Part shown: positions 56,071 to 64,000 of the stretch, piece by piece
Position numbering within the stretch: the first letter of the stretch is position 1
Layout: each line of letters opens with the position of its first letter
Origin: Qipengyuania gaetbuli
Lineage (GTDB): Bacteria > Pseudomonadota > Alphaproteobacteria > Sphingomonadales > Sphingomonadaceae
Direction of reading: 5' to 3'
Assembly (NCBI RefSeq): GCF_020524765.1
Contig: NZ_JAIVLR010000001.1
Location: 930,001-994,000, forward strand
Length of the DNA stretch: 64,000 nt
The notes under the pieces: generated by a model
Told to the model about the DNA's origin: nothing
Database searches by the model: none
Seen by the model: the letters and a program-made list of their open reading frames with translations, nothing else
Program-made: the position numbers and the translations under genes

Positions 56071-57351
56071 TCAGGCGGCTTCGTCCGCCGCGTCGAGGCC
56101 GTAGGCGGTGTGGAGCACGCGCACGGCGAGTTCCGTCTCGTCCTCGTCGATCATCACGCTGACCTTAATTTCCGAGGTGGTGATCGCCTGGATGTTGATG
56201 CCGCGGTCGGCCAGCGCCTGGAACATGGTCGCGGCAACACCGGCGTGGCTCTTCATGCCCACGCCGACGACACTGATCTTGGCGATCTTGCTGTCGGTGA
56301 TGAGGCGGTTGTAGCCGATCTCGTCACGCTTGTCCTCGAGCAGTGCCTGCGCGCGGGCAAGGTCTGCCTGGGGCACGGTGAAGGTGACGTCGGTCTCGCC
56401 CTTGTCGCGGCCCACGTTCTGGATGATCATGTCGACGTTGATGCCGGCCTTGGCCAGCGGGTCGAAGATATGGGCCACCGCGCCGGGCTTGTCGGGCACG
56501 CGGGTGAGGATCACCTTGGCCTCGTTCTTGTCGTGCGCGATGCCGGTCACGTGCTGGCGTTCCATTTCGCCCTTCTCCACCAGTTCGTTCATTTCCTCTT
56601 CCGACACGATCATCGTGCCCGGAAGCTCGTCTGCAGGGATGGCGTCGTCGCCCACGAAGCTGGAAAGGACCTGCACACGCACGCCTTCCTTCATCGCGAG
56701 GCCGACGGAGCGCGTCTGGAGCACCTTGGCCCCCACGCTCGCCAGTTCGAGCATTTCTTCGTAGGTCACCGCCTTCAGCTTCCTCGCCTTGGCGACAATG
56801 CGGGGGTCGGTGGTATAGACGCCGTCGACGTCGGTATAGATGTCGCAGCGATCCGCCTTGACCGCCGCTGCCACCGCCACCGCCGAGGTGTCCGATCCGC
56901 CGCGACCCAGCGTGGTCACGCGGCCGGTTTCAGCAAGGCCCTGGAAGCCGGGAATGACGGCAATCTCGCCGCGCTCCATCGAGGCGATGACCTCGTCCGC
57001 GTCGATACCGTCGATGCGCGCCTTGGCATGCGCTTCGATCGTGCGGATCGGCAGCTGCCAGCCGAGCCAGCTGCGCGCCTTGCAGCCGAGCGACTGCAGC
57101 GTGAGCGCGAGCAGGCCGCTCGTCACCTGTTCGCCGCTGGCGACGACCACGTCGTATTCGGCGGGGTCGTACAGCGCGTTCGCCTCGCGGCAGAAATTCA
57201 CCAGACGGTCGGTCTCGCCCGCCATCGCGCTGACGACCACCGCGACCTGGTTGCCGCCCGCCGCCTGCTTGCGCACGAGGTTCGCCACGCGCCGGATGCG
57301 TTCGGTCCCCGCCATGGAGGTGCCGCCGAATTTCATCACGATACGGGCCAA
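56071..57351 (-). CDS. lysC: Aspartate kinase
   Basis: Protein of 426 residues with the kinase motif KFGGTSMAG, the VTTLGRGGSDTSAVA substrate segment and two C-terminal ACT domains (about 265-340 and 345-420) that give allosteric control by lysine and/or threonine. It catalyses the first step to lysine, threonine and methionine. It lies divergent from ubiG. Confidence 0.96.
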   Translation of the reverse strand: MARIVMKFGGTSMAGTERIRRVANLVRKQAAGGNQVAVVVSAMAGETDRLVNFCREANALYDPAEYDVVVASGEQVTSGLLALTLQSLGCKARSWLGWQLPIRTIEAHAKARIDGIDADEVIASMERGEIAVIPGFQGLAETGRVTTLGRGGSDTSAVAVAAAVKADRCDIYTDVDGVYTTDPRIVAKARKLKAVTYEEMLELASVGAKVLQTRSVGLAMKEGVRVQVLSSFVGDDAIPADELPGTMIVSEEEMNELVEKGEMERQHVTGIAHDKNEAKVILTRVPDKPGAVAHIFDPLAKAGINVDMIIQNVGRDKGETDVTFTVPQADLARAQALLEDKRDEIGYNRLITDSKIAKISVVGVGMKSHAGVAATMFQALADRGINIQAITTSEIKVSVMIDEDETELAVRVLHTAYGLDAADEAA

Positions 57352-57403
57352 GCCGATAGTCTCCGTGCTGGAATGCTCGAGAACAGGCTGCTAGCCACCC
57401 CTC

Positions 57404-58162
57404 ATGAGCGATGCAACAACCGTCACGCCAAGCAATACTTCAGGCGGCCAAACGATCCGGCCCGAAGAGGCTGCCCATTTCGGCAAGCTGGCGAAGGACT
57501 GGTGGGACCCGAAGGGGTCTTCCGCCATGCTTCACAAGCTCAATCCAGTGCGCCTCGGCTTCCTGCGCGAGGCGATCGACATCCACTGGGCAGGCGACGT
57601 GCGCAACACCCGCCCCCTCGACGGCAAGAGCGCGCTCGACGTCGGCTGCGGCGCGGGCCTCCTGTGCGAGCCGCTGGCGCGCATGGGGGCGGCAGTGACC
57701 GGCGTCGATGCCGCGCCCGAGAACGTGGCCGCCGCTGCGATCCATGCAGAGGGCGTGGGCCTCGACATCCGTTACATCGCCGGGGAGATTGGCGCGCAGG
57801 ACCTGGGGACCTTCGATCTCGTCACCTCGATGGAGGTGGTGGAACACGTCGCCGACAAGCGCGCCTTCCTCGCCCAGCTTGCCGAGCGGCTCGCACCCGG
57901 CGGGCTGATGGTGCTCTCCACCCCCAACCGCACCCCGCAATCGCGCCTCCTCATGATCGGGGCAGCGGAGGGCGTCGGGTTGATCCCGAAGGGCACCCAC
58001 CACTGGGACGATTTCGTCACGCCCGAGGAGCTTGCCGATCTGCTCGAGAGCGTCGGTCTCCACATGGGCGAAGCGCGCGGCATCGCGTTTTCGCCGATGA
58101 AGGGCCTGCACCTGTCCGGCGACCTTTCGCTCAATTACATCGTCACCGCCCGCGCGGCCTAG
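57404..58162 (+). CDS. ubiG: Ubiquinone biosynthesis O-methyltransferase
   Basis: Protein of 252 residues. The UbiG-type opening AAHFGKLAKDWWDPKGSSAMLHKLNP, SAM motif LDVGCGAGLL (about 77-86), SMEVVEHV and GTHHWDDF are diagnostic. It performs the two O-methylations of ubiquinone synthesis at the membrane. Divergent from lysC; its end overlaps the deaminase gene by 4 bp. Confidence 0.96.
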   Translation: MSDATTVTPSNTSGGQTIRPEEAAHFGKLAKDWWDPKGSSAMLHKLNPVRLGFLREAIDIHWAGDVRNTRPLDGKSALDVGCGAGLLCEPLARMGAAVTGVDAAPENVAAAAIHAEGVGLDIRYIAGEIGAQDLGTFDLVTSMEVVEHVADKRAFLAQLAERLAPGGLMVLSTPNRTPQSRLLMIGAAEGVGLIPKGTHHWDDFVTPEELADLLESVGLHMGEARGIAFSPMKGLHLSGDLSLNYIVTARAA

Positions 58163-58650
58163 TCGTTGGCCTGGTCCTCCTCGGGCACGTCGTCCCAAGG
58201 GCGGTAATAGAGTTCTGCGCATTCCCCGGCGAGCACGCCGCCAACCAGTTCGAGATCGTCCTTGTAGGCATCTGCCACGAAGTCGAGCGTCGAGAGATGC
58301 CGGTCCTCGAAGTACATTTCGTGCACCTCCTCGCGGCCTGCGCCGTAGACGATGCGGCTCACTCCCGCCCAGATGCTGGCAAAAGTGCACATGCCGCAGG
58401 GCTGGAGCGTGGAATAGAGCGTCGCGCCCTCGATCCGCATGTCGCCATGCGCCTTGCCGGCCGCGCGCAGGGTGACCACTTCGGCATGGGCCGTGGCATC
58501 GCAGCATTCGGCAGTCCGATTGACCCCGCGGGCAATTTCCTTGCCATCGAGCACCAGGATTGCGGCGATCGGCGTATCGGCGGGATCGGTGCCTTTTTCC
58601 GCCACCGCATGATCGTGCGCGGCGCGCATCCAGTCCTCGTCGCTCTTCAT
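58159..58650 (-). CDS. Zinc-dependent nucleoside/guanine deaminase family protein
   Basis: Protein of 163 residues with the zinc-deaminase motifs HAE (about 55-57) and PCGMC (about 83-87). It is more similar in layout to guanine deaminase/TadA-like enzymes than to cytidine deaminase, but the tail (FEDRHLSTLDFVADAYKDDL) is specific to an unnamed subgroup. It is convergent with ubiG, with a 4-bp overlap. Confidence 0.85.
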   Translation of the reverse strand: MKSDEDWMRAAHDHAVAEKGTDPADTPIAAILVLDGKEIARGVNRTAECCDATAHAEVVTLRAAGKAHGDMRIEGATLYSTLQPCGMCTFASIWAGVSRIVYGAGREEVHEMYFEDRHLSTLDFVADAYKDDLELVGGVLAGECAELYYRPWDDVPEEDQAND

Positions 58651-58716
58651 GATGAAGGCCCGCCAACCAAAGGCGTTAACCGGCTATTGAGGATATCTGC
58701 GTAGGCTAACCCGGTC

Positions 58717-58884
58717 ATGCTCAAGAAGCTTCTCCTGTGCTCCGCGATCGCCCTGGGCCTGCTTTACGGGTCCGGCAGCAATCTGGGCGCCGTCAAACGG
58801 CAGATCACCAGCGCCGCCAACGACAATGCGCGGGCCGTGACGCAGGGCAGCAATGGCAATTGGGGCAACGAGAGCGGTTACTGA
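58717..58884 (+). CDS. Small secreted protein, 55 residues
   Basis: An ATG at 58717 opens 55 codons: a basic start (MLKK), a hydrophobic stretch (LLLCSAIALGLLYG) like a signal peptide, then a polar Asn/Gly/Ser-rich tail (NDNARAVTQGSNGNWGNESGY). No ribosome site is strong. It sits in the gap between the divergent deaminase and the ArsC-like gene, overlapping the latter's end by 7 bp. A possible small envelope or secreted peptide; the alternative is that it is not translated. Confidence 0.5.
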   Translation: MLKKLLLCSAIALGLLYGSGSNLGAVKRQITSAANDNARAVTQGSNGNWGNESGY

Positions 58885-59225
58885 AGCGCAGCTGCCCAAT
58901 CGGCTTGCGAAAAGCCAACCAGCAGCCCGCCATCGTGTTCCACGACGGGTCGCTTGATCATGCTGGGATGCTCCACCATCAGCGCGATCGCGCGGTCCCG
59001 GTCGATGCCGTCCTTCTGCTCGTCGGGCAGCTTGCGGAACGTCGTGCCGCGCCGGTTCAGCAGCACTTCCCACCCCGCCGCATCGACCCATTGCGCCAGC
59101 CGGTCAGGATCGGCCCCTTCCTTCTTGTAGTCATGGAAGACGTGGTCGATGCCCGCCTCCTCCAGCCACTTGCGGGCCTTCTTGACGGTGTCGCAATTGG
59201 GAATGCCGAAGAGCTGGATGGTCAT
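58878..59225 (-). CDS. ArsC/Spx-family thioredoxin-fold protein
   Basis: Protein of 115 residues with the opening IQLFGIPNCDTVKKARKWL (Cys11) and the RPVVEHDGGLLVGF tail of the ArsC/YffB group. The motif is CxxV/T rather than CxxC, so it is likely a YffB-like glutathione- or thiol-dependent reductase and not a true arsenate reductase. No ars genes are nearby. Confidence 0.88.
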   Translation of the reverse strand: MTIQLFGIPNCDTVKKARKWLEEAGIDHVFHDYKKEGADPDRLAQWVDAAGWEVLLNRRGTTFRKLPDEQKDGIDRDRAIALMVEHPSMIKRPVVEHDGGLLVGFSQADWAAALQ

Positions 59226-59344
59226 AAGCCCCTTCCTACAGGGTGGAACACTTGGAACACGGTCCAGAGAGAAAATGCCCCGGACTACGGAAACCGCCCG
59301 TTTCCCGCCGTTCCGGGCCGTTCATGGGCGATTGCGAGGCCTGC

Positions 59345-59827
59345 CTAACGCGAGGTCGGCGTGTAGGAAAGGTGCGCGTCCGCGATCGCCACGGCGAGCG
59401 CATCGGCGGCATCGGCCCCGGCGATCTGCGCGCCGGGCAGCAACACCTTGAGCATGGCCTGGACCTGCGCCTTGTCCGCGCCGCCCGTGCCGACGACCGC
59501 CTTCTTGACCAGCCGCGCGGCGTGTTCGTTGACGGTGAGGCCTGCCGCCCCGCAGGCCGCCAGCACGCAGCCGCGGGCCTGCGCCAGCTTGAGCGTTGAT
59601 TGCGGGTTCTTGTTGACGAAGACTTCTTCCGCCGCCGCACGGTCGGGCCGGTATTCGGCGATCACCGCGCCCAAAGCCGCCTGCAGAGCTGCGAGCCTTT
59701 CGGCCATCGGCGCCTTCGCATCGGTCGGCACCTGCCCGTTGGCGATGTGCGAAATGCGGCTGCCCTCGGCCCGGATCAGGCCCCAGCCGGTGCAGGAGAG
59801 CGAAGGGTCGAGGCCGAGGATCAGCAC
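59345..59827 (-). CDS. ruvC: Crossover junction endodeoxyribonuclease RuvC
   Basis: Protein of 160 residues with the RNase H-fold acidic residues: Asp7 in ILGLDPSL, Glu in AAEEVF, and the C-terminal [14 protein letters not shown]. It resolves Holliday junctions with RuvAB. The correct start is a GTG at 59827; the longer reading is inside yebC. It begins 10 bp after yebC on the same strand, so both are cotranscribed, as in many alphaproteobacteria. ruvA and ruvB are not beside it. Confidence 0.95.
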   Translation of the reverse strand: MLILGLDPSLSCTGWGLIRAEGSRISHIANGQVPTDAKAPMAERLAALQAALGAVIAEYRPDRAAAEEVFVNKNPQSTLKLAQARGCVLAACGAAGLTVNEHAARLVKKAVVGTGGADKAQVQAMLKVLLPGAQIAGADAADALAVAIADAHLSYTPTSR

Positions 59828-59837
59828 CGTGCCGGGC

Positions 59838-60584
59838 TCAACCGCCGAGCTTCTCCATGATCTCGTCCGAGATCTCGTAATTGCCCCAGACGGTCTGCAC
59901 GTCGTCATCGTCATCGAGCGCGTCGACCAGCTTCAGCAGCGTGCCCGCGCTGCCTTCGTCCATGTCGACGGTGATGTTCGGCTTCCACGCAAGCTTCACG
60001 TTCTCGGCCTCGCCCAGCGCCTTTTCGAGGTCCGTTGCGACCTGGTGGAGATCGTCGGCGGCGGTCCAGATGGTGTGGCCGTCCTCGCTGCTTTCCACAT
60101 CCTGCGCCCCGGCTTCGATGGCGGCTTCGAGGACCTTTTCCTCGTCGCCCGCACTCGCCGGGTATTCGATCAGGCCGAGCCGTTCGAACCCGTGCTGCAC
60201 GCTGCCTTCGGTGCCGAGGTTGCCGCCGTTCTTGCTGAAGGCGGTGCGCACGGCAGTGGCGGTGCGGTTGCGGTTGTCGGTCAGCGCCTCGACGATCAGG
60301 GCAACGCCTGCCGGGCCATAGCCTTCGTAACGCACTTCCTCGTAGTTCTCGCCGTCACTGGCCGATGCCTTGTCGATCGCGCGCTGGATATTGTCCTTCG
60401 GCATCGACTGGGCCTTGGCGGCGTTCACTGCCAGGCGCAGGCGCGGGTTCATGTCCGGGTCGGGCATGCCCATTTTCGCTGCCACGGTGATTTCGCGGCT
60501 GAGCTTCGAAAACAGGTTGGAGCGCTTCTTGTCCTGCGCACCCTTGCGATGCATGATGTTCTTGAATTTGGAATGGCCGGCCAT
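59838..60584 (-). CDS. yebC: YebC/PmpR-family transcriptional/translational regulator
   Basis: Protein of 248 residues with the family opening [21 protein letters not shown], and the [14 protein letters not shown] segment. YebC proteins bind DNA and have been tied to regulation and, as TACO1 homologues, to translation of proline stretches. The ATG at 60584 begins the family motif; the frame is open to 60680 without it. First of the yebC-ruvC operon. Confidence 0.96.
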   Translation of the reverse strand: MAGHSKFKNIMHRKGAQDKKRSNLFSKLSREITVAAKMGMPDPDMNPRLRLAVNAAKAQSMPKDNIQRAIDKASASDGENYEEVRYEGYGPAGVALIVEALTDNRNRTATAVRTAFSKNGGNLGTEGSVQHGFERLGLIEYPASAGDEEKVLEAAIEAGAQDVESSEDGHTIWTAADDLHQVATDLEKALGEAENVKLAWKPNITVDMDEGSAGTLLKLVDALDDDDDVQTVWGNYEISDEIMEKLGG

Positions 60585-60827
60585 GGCTGACGATCTGCCT
60601 TGCTTGGGAATGGGTTGAATCGCCGGGTCCCTTAGCCCTTGTCGCACCGCGCCGACAAGCCTTGCGGACGGACACATCATTTGTGAATTCGCCTATTCAA
60701 TGCCGGTTCATGGCCAAAGCTGTACAAGTCATGACATTCGCTGGCAGATTGTCTTGGGGAAAGGGCAGGCTGCACCATGAAAACCAAATCGTGTAAGCTC
60801 ATCGCCAAGACGCGAAAGGACCGAGCC

Positions 60828-61520
60828 ATGACTACCCGCAAGCAGGGTTTGGGGCGCACACTCAAGCTGGCCTCCGTACCCGTAATCCTCGCAAGCCTCG
60901 CCGCCTGCGCCACGCCGTTCAAGGCCGACGTGACCCGCTTCGAAACGCAACTTCCCGCCCCCACGGGCGAAAGCTTCTTCGTGGTGGCGGACGATCCGGC
61001 ACTGGCCGGCGGTCTCGAATTTTCCATGTACGCCGACCAGGTCGAAGCGCAGATGGAGCGTCTCGGCTATGTCCAGGCGGCTTCGGCCGATGCGGCCTCG
61101 CTGCTGGTCCGGTTCGACTACGGCGTCGACAAGGGCCGCGAGCGCGTGCGCACGACCGGCTTTGCCGACCCGTTCTACGACCCGTGGTACGGCTATCGCG
61201 GCTATTATGGCTCGCGCTATTATCGCACCCACCCGGGCTTTTACCGTCCGCGCTATTTCGGTAGCCGCTGGGGATTCGGCTTCTACGACCCGTGGTTCGG
61301 CAGCCCCGAAGTTCGCAGCTACACGGTCTATACCAGCGGCATCGACATGAAGATCGACCGCGCCGCCACGGGCGAGCGGCTGTTCGAAGGCAAGGCGCAG
61401 GCCCTGTCGACCTCGAACCGCCTGCAGTATCTGGTGCCGAACTTGGTCGAGGCCATGTTCACCGACTTCCCCGGCAATTCGGGCGAAACGGTGCGCATCT
61501 CGATCAAGCCGGAAAAGTGA
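60828..61520 (+). CDS. DUF4136 lipoprotein
   Basis: Protein of 230 residues with a signal ending VPVILASLAAC (Cys27), then a DUF4136-type beta-rich domain and a Tyr/Gly/Arg-rich low-complexity stretch (about 110-150, YRGYYGSRYYRTHPGFYRPR). DUF4136 proteins sit in the outer envelope and have no known activity. The ATG at 60828 has an AAGGA site; the frame is open to 60777. It is followed by a terminator, as a single gene. Confidence 0.86.
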   Translation: MTTRKQGLGRTLKLASVPVILASLAACATPFKADVTRFETQLPAPTGESFFVVADDPALAGGLEFSMYADQVEAQMERLGYVQAASADAASLLVRFDYGVDKGRERVRTTGFADPFYDPWYGYRGYYGSRYYRTHPGFYRPRYFGSRWGFGFYDPWFGSPEVRSYTVYTSGIDMKIDRAATGERLFEGKAQALSTSNRLQYLVPNLVEAMFTDFPGNSGETVRISIKPEK

Positions 61521-61576
61521 TGCTCCGCCGCTCCATGTGAGCGGACCGGTATCGCCTCCTTGAGGGGAGGCACACG

Positions 61577-61606
61577 AAGGGCGGCCATGGATCGGGCCGC
61601 CCTTTT
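61577..61606 (+). terminator. Rho-independent terminator after the DUF4136 gene
   Basis: Ten-base stem aagggcggcc / ggccgccctt with an 8-base loop, then TT and a C-rich end, about 55 bp after the DUF4136 stop; it may also block readthrough toward the convergent regulator gene. Confidence 0.78.
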
Positions 61607-61616
61607 CGTATCCGCC

Positions 61617-62612
61617 TCAGCTGCGCGCCGCGATCCGGTGGGCGGCGGCGATAGAGGCGGTGAACAAGACGGCTTCGAACAGGATGGCCCCCGTGCCGAG
61701 CGCGGGCGAACCCAGCCCGTCGAGCAGCAGGCGCGAATCGGGAAATCGGCCCTGCAGTTCGTAAAGGCTTCCGGCGAAGAGGCGTCCCCCGGCAATCGCG
61801 ATGAGCGCACCTGCCGCAAGGCCGGCGGCGAGCGTGCCTGCCGATCTGGCGACAACGCTGGCCCGTGACCGCACGAGTGCCGCGCCCGTACCGGCGGCCA
61901 GCCCCAGCACCAATCCTTCGAACAGCCCCGTGACCTGGCCCAGCGACTGGCCGGTCAGCAAGGCCACCCCGTCGAGGCTGAGCACCTTGCCGAAACCGCC
62001 GACAACGAGGCCGCCCAGCCCCGCGCCAGCGACCAGCCAGAGCGGTTTTTCAGGCCGCAGCATACGCACGGCTGCCATGCCCAGCCCGATGCCCGCCCCG
62101 CCCAGCACGCCGAGGCAGGCTGCCAGAAGTGCGAGGAGCAGCGCCGCCTGCCCGCTCCCGCTCGCCGCGATGCCGTAGACGAGGCCGCCGACCATGCCCG
62201 CAGCCCCGCCGCCCAGCGTCGTCGCCCCGGCGAGGCGGCCGGCATCGCTGCGCGCCGGGGTGGGCGCGGGTCGCCGATGCGACGCTTCGCCGTTATCGAC
62301 CTCGCACAGGAAGCGGTAGCCGTGCTTGGGCACCGTCTGGATGAAGCGCGGGGCCGATGCCTCGTCCTCCAGCGCGCGGCGCAGCGTGCGCACGCATTGC
62401 GTCAGCGCCTCGTCGGTCACGGGAATGCCCTGCCACACCTCGTCCATGAAGCGGTCCTTGGTGACGAGCGCGCCGCGCGCCTCGACCAGCAGGACCAGCG
62501 CATTGAAATAGCGGCTGCCCAATTCCACCGGCTCGCCCGCGCGCGCCAGCCGGCGGTTCGCCAGGTCGAGCGTGAAGGCGTCGAACCGCAGGATGTCGCT
62601 TCTGTCTCCCAT
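61617..62612 (-). CDS. OmpR-type winged-helix regulator fused to polytopic membrane domain
   Basis: Protein of 331 residues. Residues 5-105 form an OmpR/PhoB-type winged helix (LVTKDRFMDEVWQGIPVTDEALTQCVRTLRRAL, then PKHGYRFLCEV). After a linker the rest is about six Gly/Ala/Leu-rich membrane helices. It resembles CadC/ToxR one-component regulators, but with a multi-span rather than a single-span anchor and no large periplasmic sensor. The start is ATG at 62612; a longer reading to 62642 is less likely. Target unknown; it is divergent from a small membrane gene. Confidence 0.82.
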   Translation of the reverse strand: MGDRSDILRFDAFTLDLANRRLARAGEPVELGSRYFNALVLLVEARGALVTKDRFMDEVWQGIPVTDEALTQCVRTLRRALEDEASAPRFIQTVPKHGYRFLCEVDNGEASHRRPAPTPARSDAGRLAGATTLGGGAAGMVGGLVYGIAASGSGQAALLLALLAACLGVLGGAGIGLGMAAVRMLRPEKPLWLVAGAGLGGLVVGGFGKVLSLDGVALLTGQSLGQVTGLFEGLVLGLAAGTGAALVRSRASVVARSAGTLAAGLAAGALIAIAGGRLFAGSLYELQGRFPDSRLLLDGLGSPALGTGAILFEAVLFTASIAAAHRIAARS

Positions 62613-62736
62613 CGCCAGACGCTTAGGCGATGAGGCGGGCATGATGAAGGGTTTCAGTGATTGCTCACGAATTGCTCATGCCGCTCATCCCCGTTTCGGG
62701 CAGGCCGAAGTCATTGTTACACAAGGACCAACGACC

Positions 62737-63291
62737 ATGACCCAAGACAGGATTTCGAGCCGCGGCTGGCTGAACGGCTGGCGCATTGCCGGATGGGGCG
62801 CGCTGCTGGCGCTGCTCGCCCTGCCCGCCATCGCGATGCAGTTCACCGCCGAGGTCCAGTGGACGCCGATGGACTTCGTGTTCGCAGGCGTTCTGCTCAC
62901 CGCGCTCGGCACGGGTTTTGAACTGGCGGTCCGGTTCGGCGGGGCGGGTGCCAAGGGGATCGGCATGGCGATTGCCTCGCTCGCAGGCTTCCTCACTGTC
63001 TGGGCCAATGCCGCAGTGGGCTTCATCGGGCACGAGGGCGAGCCGGTGAATGCAGGCTTCACCCTGCTGGTGGTCGCCGGCGCGCTTGCCGGCCTTGCCG
63101 TGTGGTTCCGCCCTTCTGTGATGCGCTGGATCATGGCCGCGATTGCGCTGGGCCAACCGCTGCTGGGCGTGGCCGCGCTATGGATGATGCCGGGCCACGC
63201 GGTCGAATGGGGCATCCTGGTGATTTTCGCAGGCCTGTGGGGCGCAGCGGCGCTGTGCTTCCACCGCGCGCACCTGCGCACGGCGGGATAG
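62737..63291 (+). CDS. Small polytopic membrane protein of unknown function
   Basis: Protein of 184 residues with an AAGGA site before the ATG at 62737; a longer frame to 62572 exists but overlaps the divergent regulator. Five helices are visible (about 14-33, 47-63, 70-95, 105-125, 135-175). I do not recognise the family. It is divergent from the membrane-anchored winged-helix gene (124-bp gap), a likely regulator of it. The stop is 3 bp from that of dut on the opposite strand. Confidence 0.65.
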   Translation: MTQDRISSRGWLNGWRIAGWGALLALLALPAIAMQFTAEVQWTPMDFVFAGVLLTALGTGFELAVRFGGAGAKGIGMAIASLAGFLTVWANAAVGFIGHEGEPVNAGFTLLVVAGALAGLAVWFRPSVMRWIMAAIALGQPLLGVAALWMMPGHAVEWGILVIFAGLWGAAALCFHRAHLRTAG

Positions 63292-63294
63292 CTG

Positions 63295-63756
63295 TCAGGC
63301 GAGTTTCGCGTGTCCGCCGGTGGAGCCGAAACCGCCGACGCCGCGGCTGGTATCGTCGAGTTCCTCGACCTCGTCCCAGGCAGCCTGCACCACCGGGGCG
63401 AGCACCAGCTGCGCGATGCGATCACCGCGCGCGATAGCGAAATTGTCCGGCCCGTGGTTGATCAGGATGACCTTCAGCTCGCCGCGATAGTCGCTGTCGA
63501 TCGTGCCCGGCGTATTGGGCACGGTTATGCCGTGCTTGAGCGCGAGGCCCGAGCGCGGGCGGACCTGGATTTCGAAGCCTTCGGGGATCGCCATGGCAAG
63601 GCCGGTCGCGACCGCGTGGCGCTGGCCGGGCTTGAGCGTCACCGCTTCGGCAGAGAGCACGTCCATGCCCGCTGCCCCGCCGGTTGCGTAATGCGGAAGG
63701 TCGAGGCCATGCCCGTGGGGCAGGCGCTTCACCTTCACGCCGACCGGATCACTCAT
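63295..63756 (-). CDS. dut: Deoxyuridine 5'-triphosphate nucleotidohydrolase
   Basis: Protein of 153 residues, trimeric dUTPase type: motif [12 protein letters not shown], motif [16 protein letters not shown], motif [11 protein letters not shown] and the C-terminal glycine-rich motif V GFGSTGG. It hydrolyses dUTP to dUMP, keeping uracil out of DNA. The start at 63756 overlaps the end of coaBC by 8 bp, a common alphaproteobacterial arrangement. Confidence 0.96.
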   Translation of the reverse strand: MSDPVGVKVKRLPHGHGLDLPHYATGGAAGMDVLSAEAVTLKPGQRHAVATGLAMAIPEGFEIQVRPRSGLALKHGITVPNTPGTIDSDYRGELKVILINHGPDNFAIARGDRIAQLVLAPVVQAAWDEVEELDDTSRGVGGFGSTGGHAKLA

Positions 63757-64000
63757 GCTCGTCCTCTTCCGCGGTCTCGACCAGCGCTTCGGCGGCGCGG
63801 CGCACCAGTTCGCGGGCAACGTCGTCCTTGGCCATTTCGGGCAGGCTCTCGACGCCCTTGTTGGTAACGATGTGGACCTGGTTCAGATCGCCGCCCATCA
63901 CGCTTTCGCCCACGGCGCCCGAGACGTTGTTGGCGATGATCCAGTCCGCGCCCTTGCGCTTGCGCTTGGTCTTGGCGTTCTCGACCACGTTTTCCGTCTC
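63749..64000 (-). CDS. coaBC: CoaBC C-terminus, 5' end outside window
   Basis: The last 83 residues are visible, including [19 protein letters not shown] and [13 protein letters not shown], which match the phosphopantothenate-cysteine ligase (CoaB) half of the bifunctional enzyme of CoA synthesis. The remainder runs off the right edge. It overlaps dut by 8 bp on the same strand, so dut follows it in an operon. Confidence 0.9.
   Translation of the reverse strand, partial: ETENVVENAKTKRKRKGADWIIANNVSGAVGESVMGGDLNQVHIVTNKGVESLPEMAKDDVARELVRRAAEALVETAEEDEHE

Noticed and set aside
56110-58704. A forward-strand open frame of 864 codons.
   Set aside because: It is antisense to lysC and shifts frame relative to ubiG; both have diagnostic motifs.

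Overview
The window is a GC-rich alphaproteobacterial chromosome segment (most genes are roughly 65-70% G+C by eye). Gene content fits Sphingomonadales, most likely Erythrobacteraceae: FtsH, a LytTR/DUF2306 pair, an acyl-CoA dehydrogenase with a companion phosphotransferase, a NodT-type lipoprotein efflux channel, an NDUFA9-like reductase and a PQQ alcohol dehydrogenase. The taxonomic call is inference from gene families, not from a marker search.

Layout. (1) 1-22.98 kb is ordinary chromosome: a truncated phospholipase D/cardiolipin synthase gene, rpoZ, a DUF3667 membrane protein, ftsH, a TetR gene divergent from a four-gene ABC-type tripartite exporter with two tandem palindromic operators between them, a HupE-PPIase-DUF3604 operon, ExoD, a MaoC-aldehyde dehydrogenase-CoA transferase cluster, moaA, a phosphotransferase/acyl-CoA dehydrogenase pair and the threonine-degradation operon tdh-kbl. 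(2) 23.13-43.54 kb is a genomic island of about 20.4 kb with visibly lower and more variable G+C. It is integrated at the 3' end of a tRNA-Leu(CAG) gene, with a 19/20-bp duplicated attachment sequence at the two ends, a tyrosine integrase next to the tRNA, and paired TGTGTAC direct repeats just inside each end. Its cargo is a complete six-gene type I BREX phage-defence operon (brxA, brxB, brxC, pglX, pglZ, brxL), a serine resolvase, a large protein with polymerase-A-like palm motifs, and four uncharacterised genes. (3) 43.6-64 kb is chromosome again: NDUFA9-like protein, dienelactone hydrolase, PQQ dehydrogenase, purU, a YadA-like trimeric adhesin with a divergent winged-helix gene, nitronate monooxygenase-like protein, LytTR/DUF2306, purT, a methyltransferase, lysC, ubiG, a deaminase, ruvC, yebC, a DUF4136 lipoprotein, a membrane-anchored OmpR-type regulator, dut and the start-truncated end of coaBC.

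How the parts work together. The BREX genes run in one direction with tiny gaps or 1-bp overlaps. PglX methylates host DNA, BrxC/PglZ/BrxA/BrxB/BrxL support modification and exclusion of unmodified phage. The middle of pglX is much more AT-rich than its ends, which suggests exchange of the specificity region. PurU (formate from formyl-THF) and PurT (formate into purines) form a functional pair although about 5 kb apart. The efflux operon is probably repressed by its divergent TetR.

BREX itself is a described system. The least explained items are the polymerase-like protein beside BREX, the ESCRT-like (MIT_C-like) tail of BrxL, and the uncharacterised island genes at 23.6-25.4 and 41.1-41.8 kb.
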